Source: Diphasiastrum complanatum (Eukaryota > Streptophyta > Lycopodiopsida > Lycopodiales > Lycopodiaceae). Taken from it: DNA of 64,000 nucleotides. The stretch is taken from positions 124,815 to 188,814 of the forward strand of contig MU831554.1 of assembly GCA_029204225.1 (NCBI GenBank), in the 5' to 3' direction. Below are positions 38,101 through 49,900 of the stretch, piece by piece; the first letter of the stretch is position 1; the number at the start of each line of letters is the position of its first letter. The notes below the pieces were generated by a model that saw nothing but the letters and a program-made list of their open reading frames with translations, searched no databases and was not told where the DNA came from. The position numbers were made by a program, and so were the translations under genes.

Positions 38101-40854
38101 GACCAAAAAGCGTAGGAGAGAGTGGACATCCCTGTTTGACCCCAATAGTACTAACCACCTCCGGTGAAATAACTCCTGATAGTCGGACCCTGCCAATAAC
38201 TCGCCTGTACAATGCTACTTACCTTCTCTCTTGCATAGAGCAAATTACACCGGAATCTAGCTATCTAAGATGGGCCAAATGAAGACCACAATACAAGTTA
38301 TGGCAATCGAAAAGCAAATTTTGACGGCCCGAATCATCTCCTTGGAAGAGGCCTTGAGCAAGAAAGACGAACCAGCCAGCACTACCAGCACAAAGATCCA
38401 AGAATTGGAGGAACGGATTGAGCAACATAAGGCGGAGACCAAAACATGGGCCTCTCCATTCAAAGAAGACGGTAAAGAAGGTATACACACTTTCAATAGC
38501 GTCATCTCAGCCACCATATCCGACGAAGAAATGCGGAAATATAAATCTATAAATGTTCGGGTGCGAGGCATTGAAGATACTAAGGCTCCAATTACCGAAG
38601 AAACCAATTTCCTCACGGATACACTTTCCCACCATCACAATGGAATGGAAAGAGCATGGAGAACCAAAAGAGATCCATCCACACTCATCATACGGTTCAC
38701 GGGAATAGAGGAACGACAAGCTGCCCTTAGGCTATGAGCTCAGCTGAGAGGTACCCTTATTTTCATGGACGATGATCTCACACCCATGCAAGTTGCCGAA
38801 AGGAAGACAATTTTCAGCGAAGCCAAAGCATTGGGCAAAAGGGTGGTCTATCGGGATGGTAAGGCCCGATACATTGACCCTCAGAAATCTGCAGCATAGG
38901 GATTTGGGCCCCCCCCGGACTTAGGAGCGGTTCCGGGGGCCCTCACAAAAGCATTGCGGTTGAGTTTATGGAACTGCAATGGTATCCATTCTTTAGCCAC
39001 AATGGGGGGTTTTAGAGATTTTTGTACCACAGGGGATATCCTTATACATACAGAGACACATGAGAGTCCTGAGAGAGGACTTTCGTGCATTGAGGGATGT
39101 TGTTGGCTTTCTACTTGCATGGGGAAGATGAGGGCACTGACTAGTCGCGGTTCAGGTGGTGTTGCTTGCTTATTTCGAGACTCTCTCCAGCCATGGGTCG
39201 AGCTAATACACACTGACGGGCAGGCTCGCTATATATGGATCAGGTTGGACCACAAGTTGATGGAGCTAGACCATGACATATTCATGGCTATTTGTTATTT
39301 CCCCTCAGAGACATCAGCTTTCACCTCAGAGGAGGACTCACCTTTCGGATATTTCATCGGACATTATCAGATATGAAGATCGAGGATATATTCTTCTAGC
39401 GGGGGACTTCAATGCTAGGACTGGGTCTAGGCAAACGGAATTTCACAGAGCAGCAGATGATCCACAGTGGATACATGCACTTGATGGTGATGATCTTGGT
39501 CTTATACGGCGATTGTCGGATGCAGCAGGTCCAGTTACATCATATGGGGAGCAGATGCTTCAGTTGGGCGAGGCTCATGGACTGGCCATTTATAATGGCC
39601 TTCAGCTGCCAGGCTCTGGTGACTACACTTGCTTCCCACATAGTGGAGGACATAGCGTTGTTGACTATTTCATGGGTTCACCGTCTCTCCTTCATTGCAT
39701 TTCATCCTTCTCTATACATCGCACCACTCTTTCTGATCACTCATATCTCTCCCTCTCTGTCAGTCATCTCCCCATCACACATTTTCTCTTCAACCCCTAT
39801 AGTGAAATCCACCTACCGCTACACTTCACATAACACACCATTGTACAGAGAAGCCCTCTCTGATCTCCTTACCTATTTTCCACATGAGCATACTTTAGAG
39901 GAGCAGTCCCTCTTTCTTGTCCAGACCATCCACACTGCAGCTTCCATTGCCTTTCCATCCCCACGGCCCAAACACCAAAGACGTAATAGACCCCATAATC
40001 CTTGGTATGACCAGGAGTGCATCCACCTCCATCAAAACCTCCTATATGCTCATTCCCATCTTCCCCATATGACCAAAACCATATCTCGTGTCTACCATAG
40101 AACCACCAAGAAAAAGAAAATTGCATACGAGATTGGCCAAGGTAAGAGAAAGATGGATCTCCTCTTCAGTTCCTCCTCAGGTTTGTTCTAGAAGAAGTTC
40201 CTTCCACGGTCACCTCCACCACGGATTACAGACCTCAGCACTTGGGTCACATATGCCACATCATTGTACACCATCCCTCCTCTTCCCACCTCGTGTCACG
40301 GATACTTCTGCCATATTCACTAACGACCTTATAGAGAAGGCCATCACATGACTCCATTCCCATAAAGCCAAAGACATTGATGAGCTAGAGGTTGAACTTC
40401 TAAAGTATGCTCCCGACATCCTCTCACCCTTCCTCTCCATTCTATTCAACCGAGCTGTCACCTCTGATTTTCCCTCTCCATGGTCCACAAACTAGGAAGA
40501 GGTGGGGGGGGGTGAGTGCCTTCTGGGCATCCAGCGCTGCCTCAGCAGGCAGCAAAGATGGCATTGAGGTAGAAGGGACAGCCAGCGAGGGGGTGGGAGA
40601 GGTAGGTGTACGTATAGAGGTGGTGGGAGCAGGTAGCGAGATATGGTCAGGTAGCGAGGAGGTGGGAAGGGCCAGCGAGGATTGGACAGGCAGCAAGGGG
40701 GTGGGAAGGGCCAGCGAGGTAAGGTCAGGCAGTGAGGGGGTGGGGAGGGCCAACGAGGGGGTAGGAGAGGTAGGGGTAGACAACGATGGGGTGGGAGGCA
40801 TAGGAGGGGAGCGAGGGCTCCCCTTTTTCTTGGCCATGGAGCGTGGGTGGGGCG

Positions 40855-40930
<76 letters not shown>

Positions 40931-43900
40931 AAGAAAGCTTTATTAATGAAACATGCGTCTTTTCTCCTCAGTATGGTTGAAAAATGATTCAGTACAGTTC
41001 AGTACGATGCAGTGTGGTTCAGCATGATTCAGCAAGGTTCCTTGTGGTTTCAGCATGATTCAGCAGGGTTCCTTGTGGTTCAGCATGATTCAGCAGGGTT
41101 CCTTGTGGTTTCTGTTCGGTTTGTTGTGATCTGAGAGAGAAGAAGAAGAAGAAGAAATTATATTAATGTCTGTTGGGTGCGCAAGGGCACGGGCACATAA
41201 GACAGAAGAAATAAGTACATATCTCGTAGGAGCACCGTCCATGTCGGACAATGTAAAAATCGCTAGTCTAAGTGGAAATAAACAATATAGAAATCTCTCT
41301 AGCTAGTCAGAAGACACACCAAACATAGAATCATAAAAAGCATACAAGAGCTTAACCTCCAGCTCTGAAGAGGGTACAGGTACTAGAGCTTAACCGCCTG
41401 CTCTGCTGAGGAAAGTAAAAGGAAGAATAAAATATCAATCTCGGAAAAAACGTTTGATACCCATAGAAGTTGTGATCTGTGTGTCTGTTAGAGATCTAAA
41501 CACCACAGTAGGGCAAACACTAACTGATCCACCCAACCTTGCCTACTCCCTGATATGGAGTAAGCCCCTCCTAGCCCAGCGTGAGGACTGGTACCATGCA
41601 TACTGCCAAGTGTCGGCCACGTGGCACTGACGTGGCCGACTGCACGTCGGGACCAACGTGGGGCCCTATCCTGCTGACAGGGTCCCTATGCTGTGTTAGG
41701 CCCGCCATGGCTATGGACCATGTCGGGGCACACTACTCACACTGTCTTGCCCTGTTGGACGTGTACACTGGACATGCCCCTAACTGTGGTATTTGACCCC
41801 CTGAGTTCCCTAGGGTTCGGCACTATTTTCATCACCACTGACTCAACGGACTTCCAAAAATGTCAAAATTTAATGGCATGCCATGCATTTTACAGGCTCG
41901 TAACACTCCCCTTTAAGAACCGTCTTGGTCCTCTAAGACAAAGTCTTTTGGCAACTAACAACTATCCAACTCTCCTGAGTCTTCCGGGATAGCATTCTAT
42001 TTATTCCAAGCGGGAAAAGATAAGGCCCAAAAGTTCTCGTGTATTCTATGCACACCCATCTGCAAATGAATCCAAAATGACTCATAGACGTTGTGACTTC
42101 TAAGCAATACATCTCAACAATAATATCCATAAGTAAAATCATATTGTTGATTTCCAGCAACTAAGCCATAAGTGGCGCTTCTGACTCCGTTAGCTGTATC
42201 GGATTTAGAAAATTTTTAAATGTCTAGGTGTGGTACCAAATCACCACATTTAATCTGATTCTAAATCAATTCTAGGTCAATAAGCAATTCTCAATGAGAA
42301 ATTACTATACCTTAGCGAGAAATTGTCTTTACACAATTCTCATCAATAGGCCTATGTACCAACAACTAGTTTATGCATGCAAATAACTTAGTTCATGAAA
42401 TACTTTGTAAATCCACAGGATTAAAAGTTTGTACAAAAGGTTTTATGATCCCACAAAGATTCACTACATAGCATATCTCTACAGATATCTCTTGATCTGT
42501 ACATAACACTTTCATAACCGAGAATCCTGTAACTTGGTTATCCTCTAAGAGAAAATATTTCTCAAAGAGAGCTATTTCACAACCAAAATCTCAACCAGAG
42601 ATTAACTCAGAATATATTTTAGCATGAATTTCCTTCCTTGCATCAACCCACGGATCTCAGTCCACACTAAGATCGAGTCGATTACTTCCAGCAAGGAACA
42701 TGTTTCATCTTGTAATAGATTTTCCTAGTTCTGACACAAATCAATCGGACTTGTAATCAGCCATTTATCTACCGCAAGAGTGCTTTCTAATCCCCCCCCC
42801 CCCCCCCCCCTTAAATCTTCAAACCAGATATCTACTACAATCCTTAAAGGATTTCTGTAAAAATATCCTATCATTTCTGATTCTTAAAACAGGTCCATCA
42901 TCTATTCACATAACAGATTCCCCTTGGAATCTTACGATAGATGTTTTCCCTTGATAACTCTCTTTTCTTCCTACTTCTCCCCCTTTTTAACAGGAAACGA
43001 CACGAGTTTCCAAGGGGTGCATATCCATCTAGATTTGCCCTAGGAGAAGTTTCAAAGAAAAGATCCGAGAAAATCTGGAAAGTCACAAAAGAGGTGTTGC
43101 CTCACGGTAAGCAAAACCAATAATGTCCAAACAACACTGACTTAACCAAAGATCTTCTTTGTTACCATCCCTGAGAATTGACACATAAATCAGAAAAGGA
43201 GTTCTTGAAGATTTAAACAAGGAAAACGGTTTAGAAAAAATGTCATTAACCAATTCTGTGACATCGTCCAAGGTCAATGGGTAAAAAATTACCTTCCAAG
43301 GAATCACAAGAAAATGGGTTAATCAATGTTCAAGAAATTCACTAATATATCTTTTATAAAGAAATAAATTACTGGGTTTCCAGTTTGTAAATTTGAGATA
43401 TCCAAAAAGGGGTCATGACCAATATCTCAAATTTCTGACAAAACACCCATTTCATGACCGATAGTATTTCGCATCAATAAGATTTGCGGCCTTACTTCAG
43501 TCAATTGATCCAGTTAGTTTCAGATCTTCATTTTGGAATCACCTGCGTTCCATACCACACGTTCTTCCTCCATGAAGGCCCTCCACTTCCTAATCAAAGT
43601 GTCTGAAAAAATAATAACAAGTATATGAAGTTCTCGGGAATTATTAACAAATTCCAACTTCAATTTCCAATTCATAAATTCTTTTGCCCCATTTCATTAT
43701 CTCTACGGTCACTGAAAGGATATTAGTATTCGTCCTAACATGCCTGGAGTGACAGATTTAGAAATGGGGAAGAATGAGTCGACTTTTTCTTGTTCTAACA
43801 ACACACTGTGTTGGTATGGCCCCGCTTTAACCACATTAAGAAGACGATTTTTTCCATTTCCGTTTTGCTTTCCATCTTAGGCTTCTGGGCCGTTTGGCCG

Positions 43901-46900
43901 TGCCCGTTTCCGAAAAAACGACACCTTGGTCAAAAAAAAAAATCCAAGAATTCCTGGACATAGGTGTCCAATTCTCGATTGCCCATTGCAGTTAATAAAG
44001 CGAATATACATTCGTCACTTGTAAAAAAAACCTTACGGAATTCCCCAGAAATTCAGCCCAGTCACAGTTTGATGAATTGCATCTTCCACCACCCTAAACC
44101 CTAAACCCAAAGCAAAAAACCGACGAAATTCACTTTTTTCTGGGACGTTGCGCAAGCTAAAGTAGCTCGACTAACGATTTATCCAGTCATCGACAACTTC
44201 GGGGCTTTAATCACCGGAAGAATTTCCGGTTGTTAGCCCAAGCTGTAAATCATAATGGCTTATTATTGAATAGATTTTGCATTCAGTTTTTACTATTTAT
44301 TGCCTAGATGAAATTCCAACACACCATGGTCCAAATTTTGCAACCATGTGTTGAATATTTTAGGGGGTCATCACAGTCGAGTGATGTCGAGCGAATTTTC
44401 ATTGCCACCCCTAATTAGAATTTCATTCCCTCCATTTGCATATGAAAACCGATGTAAAGTCCTCATCTAAGGATCCTATTCTAAGCATGCCAATCACAAG
44501 CAACACAAGGGAAACGGATGGTGGACAAACCAACCCAACCAAACCTAGATCGAACGGATCTAGCCCCCAAGCTATGAATCAATCACAAAGAGGAATGAGG
44601 CATCACACCAGCAACATACAACTACCAGTCATGCAATCAAGCATACACTAGTGAGAGCCCAATAGGTATACTTATACCCTTCAAGGCCCATGCACCACTA
44701 GTAGTGCAATGTGACATTCCTGATTTGTGAATGGAAATTGTAGGTTTCTGAGCGGTTTTTGGACAGGAGTCTGCATACATTTCCAGCGCTTTAGAATAGG
44801 CACTCCAACGCTGTTTTCTACAGGGATTTGAGGGTAATCTTTTGGAGCAGATTCTTAGTGCAGGTCCAGCGCTCCAAAGGCTCTTTGAAATTCGGATTTT
44901 TGGAATCATTGTTAGGCCCCAATCAGAAGTTTTTGACCAGGCAGATTGCCTTTCTGACAGTGAGGGCCTTCTCACACAAAATCCGACTTTTGCTTACAGT
45001 ATAGACCTTCAAATCTGATTTGTTTGGAGCGGCAGAATCTCAGCTAGGCCAGCAAGCAGGGTGCCCTTCAAAATTCAGAAGTTGTTTCTCAGTTAGCACG
45101 GGTGGAAGGTAGCCTGAATCAGAAGTCTTTGTACTTTTCGGTTTTCCATCTTGATTTTTCCAGACAGCGGGTTTGCAAACGGTTTTTCGGAAGAGCTGAG
45201 AGCGTTTTTCTTGATATTTTCTATGACCACTTCTCCGAGACCTGATCAACCCCTGACAAGAGGCATTGATGAATTAGAAACGGAATCTCTGAGGTTTAGT
45301 AAGGGGAAAGAATCCATGGAAGTAGAAGAACAGGAGCAATTTGCCGAAGAACTCGACGAATTGGTTACCAAGGAGCAGTATCTCCACTTGGTAACATAAG
45401 TGGATGAATTGAAACTGGCTTTCGCCAATTTCAAATCTAGTATGGACGAGTCGTTCGCCGAGCTCAAAAGTTTAATTTTGGACTCCGCGAAAGGAAGCCT
45501 CCCATCCACTTCTCAGCCGTCCCCTTCTCCACTTCCATCAGTTTCGGGTGAGCCTATGCGGTCTCATCCCAGTGTCTTTAAAGACTTAACTTTTATTGGG
45601 GAAGAGAAGGATAGAAACGCAGATATTCTACAAACCTTCCTCAGCAAATGGAAGAACATTCATGCTCTTAAACAGACACTTGACCATTTGCAAGCTATTG
45701 AGGCCAGCCTTTCCCTAGGGCCCATGGCCTACAAGTGGTGGTTAAACCTCCAGGAGACTAGGCAGACCCCCCGGTCATGGAAAGCTTTTACCAGAAAACG
45801 AACTTGATAGAGCCTGGGAAGACTGGGAGAAAACAGTAATGGACAAATCTTTAATCCAATATATCTCGCAGTATCGAGAAGCAATTTTAAAGATAAAAAA
45901 TATGGATAATTATCAGAAAATCAGAGGATTTGTCTGTGGCCTTAAAGATGAATATAAAGTAGAGGTCCAGAGAAACTCGCCCACTACCCTAGAGCAAGCT
46001 CTTAGATATGCTCAAATCTATGATGATTCAGTGGGTAGGAAGAGGGCGAGACAACAGCCCCTTTCTGAGCAGCCTCCTCAGAAAGACTTTCAATTTAAAA
46101 AGAAACTTTTTAAAACGAAAGAAAGAAGATAAAGTTAAAAGTGAAGCTCCTCATAAACGCCCATCGCTCATATAGCCCTTAAAACCAGAAGATTTTGAGA
46201 AAGCCAAACAAGAACGTTTGTGCTTTGTGTGTATGGGCAAGGGGCACACAGTCAGAAAGTGTCCCAAGGGGCCGTTCACTAAAAAAGATAAAAAAGAAAC
46301 AAGTTCATCTTGTTCAGACTGTAAGTTTCCCAAGTGACTCGGCAGCTTCCGAGATCAAAGTGTTTCATGAAGACCATGAACACTATTGCCAGCTAACCTC
46401 TGCAATGCTAGCGAGACCCTTCAGCTTTGGGCCACATGACCTAGTACGTATGCATGGAAAAGTTGGTAACCAGTCAGTTAGAGTCATGGTTGATGATGGG
46501 GCAACCCATAATTTCATCAACTACACCTTGGTTAAAAAACTCAAACTTCCAGAAGTACCTAGTCAGCATAGGTACATAGTTTCATTAGCTAAGGGTGAAG
46601 ACAAAAAGATTTGGGAAACTATGGTAAGTCATTTAAATCTTGGTATTCAGGGGTATCAAGACGAAATAAACTTTCAGAGAATGCATCTGGATCGCACGGA
46701 TATTGTTCTCGAGAGAGATTCGCTCTACAGCTTAGGACCTTCCCTCCACAGAAACTATAAAGTCCTAAATCCAAGGATCCTATTCTAAGCATGCCAATCA
46801 CAAGCAACACAAGGGAACTTGATGGTGGATAAACCAACCCAACCAAACCTAGATGGAACGGATCTAGCCCCCAAGCTATGGATCAATCACTCAAAGAGGA

Positions 46901-49900
46901 ATGAGGCATCACACCAGCAGCATCCTGCCACCGGTCATGCTATCAAGCATACACTAGTGAGAGCCCAATAGGTAACTTATACCCTCCAAGGCCCATTACT
47001 ACTAGTGCACTGTGACACCTCGCTGGACACCTCTGCAGCCTATCTGGGCCACGTCATCCAGTTCCCCAATGACTCACTGATAGACCCATACAAATCCACC
47101 ATCAAGTGTTTAGCCCTACAACCATTAATTATGACCATGTACACATAAGGGCCCCAATTCCCTTATAGTCACAATTAACTTACGGGTTGTTGGTCTACCG
47201 GTCCCTAGCGTGGATACGCTATCCGAGACCAGTCATGGGCATGACATTCTTCCCCCCTTATTCAAGTTCTGTCCTCAAAAGTTAAAACTGGGAAAGTTCC
47301 TCCTTAAGCATACTCCCCGTTTCAAGAAATCATCATTGTCCGTACATCCCTTCCATCGAACCAGATGCTTGGTAACTATACAATTTCTCAATCGTTTAGT
47401 TCTTGTATCCAAGATCTTTTCGGGTTCAAGATGAGATATACTCGATGATTCATCCAACAAGTCCAATTGATCTCCAGATCCAAGATGCTCTCCTTCACGT
47501 AGACACTTCTTGAGACCGCAAACGTGAAATACGGATGCACTTGCGATCCTTTCGGGAGTTCCAATTGGTAAGCTAAGAATCCAATCTTTTCAAAATCTTA
47601 TACGGTCCTCTATATCTAGGGGACAATTAGTAATGCTAGCCGGTACGCATTACACATGAATTCATCGAGATTCTCAAAAAAATACCCAACCCCCACTTGG
47701 AAGTCTCTCGGTGATCTTTTCAGGCTTGCATAATGTCAGTCCCCATCCTGTGGGTACACTAGACATTTTGACGTGCAATCCATAGCATTTCCTGCATATC
47801 ACGTAAGAAATCCGCTACTTTCTGAAACTTGAACGTCCGAGTCTCTACCGCAATGGGTGATATAGGTTTAAAACTATACGTAAGCACGCACGGGCTATAA
47901 CCGGTAGCCAAATGCTTACTATACCCCAATCTCCATCAAGGTGACAACCTCTCCGAGGAGATTGCTATGAAAATATGAATACATATCTTGACTGATCTTC
48001 TAATCTATGCAAGTAATCCTTCTTTTAACCAATCAAGTATAACTAGAATCTGAACTATGATTCATCAATCATAATTCATCGGATTCTTGTCCTTTACTTA
48101 ATAAAAGAACGTGATACCCTAACATCGGCAACAACCAATAATCAAAAGAACTTTTAAACTAAGAGTCATCTCTAGTTTAGCAAATACAGTCGACCAAAAG
48201 CGACTATTGAACTTCGAGTCGCGAATGTTCCTAATGTCACTTTGGTACCGTAAAGCCTAAACAGACACTCTATAACTACTTGGTCTATACCCAAATAAAC
48301 ATAGTTGATTTGGTAAGGTGATCAGTCATACCAAATTCCACTAACCTGTTTATTCATTCGGGGTATGATCACTAACCTCTCTTATGGATTAGTTATTCCT
48401 AGAATCTGAGTTAGGATTTACCAATCCCAACTCTCCAGATTCCCGAGACCATACCATACCATAAGAGTGCATTACAAATCTTAAAAGACACATGACTTGT
48501 CCTGAAAATCCTTTCCATTTGGAAAGTTCCAGACTTTCCCAACTCACACATGGTGTCTATAAAAGGATTGTAATTCCAAGAACGCCCTTACTTTAGACAT
48601 GGCACAAATTGTCATTCCACAGTTAGGGTCCTAATCTAGAATACGTCTAGATTTTCCTCTTAAGTTCTAATCTAGAATAACTTAAGATTTACCGGAACCT
48701 CATTACGTGAAGTTCTAACTTTTGGCAACCCACAACTATCCAACTCTCCTGAGTCTTCCGGGATAGCATTTCATCAATTCCAAACGGGAAAAGATAAGGC
48801 CAAAAGTTCTCGTGTATTCTATGCGCACACATCTGTAAACGAATCCAAAATGACTCATAGATGTTGTGACTTATAAGCAATACATCTCAACAATAATATC
48901 CATAATTAAGATTATATTGTTGATTTCCACCAACTAAATCAGAAGTAGCGCTTCTGACATGATTAGTTGTATCGGATTTAGAAAATATTTAAATGTCTCG
49001 GTGTGGTACCAAAACACCACCTTTAATCTGATTCTAAATCAATTCTAGTTCAATAAGCAATTCTCAATGAGAAATTACTATAACCCAGTGAGAAATTGTC
49101 TCAAACACAATTCTCACCAATATGCCTATGTACCCACAACTAGTTTATGCATGCAAATAAATTTAGTTCATGGAATACTTTGTAGATCCACAGGATTAGA
49201 AGTTTGTACAAAAGGTTTTAATGATCCCACAAAGATTCACTACATAGCATATCTCTACAGATAACTCTTGATCTGTATTTAACACTTTCATAACCGAGAA
49301 TCCTGTAACTTTGTTATCCTCTAAGAGAGAATATTTCTCAAAGAGTGCTATTTTACATCCAAAAAATCTCAATTTGGAGATCCACTCAAAAGAATATATT
49401 GTTAGCATAAATTTCTTTCCTTGCATCAACCCACGGACCTTAGTCCAAACTAAAATCAAGTTGACTTTATCTAGCAAGGAACAGGTTTCAACAGACCCCC
49501 ATCTTGCAATAGTATTACCAAGTTCTGACACAAATCAATCGGACTTGTTATCAGCCACTTTTCTACCGCAAGAGTACTTTCTAATTTTCCCCCCCGTTAA
49601 ATCTTCAAACCTAATATCTACTATAATCCGTAAAGGGTTTCTGTAATATCAAAATATCCTATCGATTCTGATTCATAAAACAGGTCCGTCATCTATAACA
49701 GATTCCTCCTGGAATCTCTGACAGATGCTTCTCCTTGATAACCCTCTTTTCTTCCTACCTCTCCCCCTTTTAACATGCTTAGGAGAAGTTTCAAAGAAAA
49801 GATACGAGAAAATCTTGAAAGCCAAAGAAATGTTGCATCATTATTAGCAAATGCCAATGATGTCTCAACACAGTGACTAAACCAAAGATCTTCTTCGTTA

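Larger units (their letters stand above)
36285..40492 (-). mobile_element. L1-type LINE with inverted 5' part (twin-priming structure)
   Basis: The left part (36285-38219) is the 3' segment on the minus strand: RT from residue 639 onward, a 3' UTR and the tail ATAAAGC(TTTC)nTC. The right part (38220-40492) is the 5' segment on the plus strand: ORF1, TAG, endonuclease, up to PWSTN (residue 519). Residues 520-638 are missing between them. Order and orientation are those made when a second primer copies the RNA internally during target-primed reverse transcription. Both halves carry stops and frameshifts. The short word GAAGAG occurs at both outer borders but overlaps simple repeats, so it is weak evidence of a target duplication. 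Confidence 0.85.

Noticed and set aside
40407-40946. Plus-strand ORF of 179 codons with Glu/Arg repeats
   Set aside because: It reads antisense through the minisatellite and the GA tract; composition is pure repeat.
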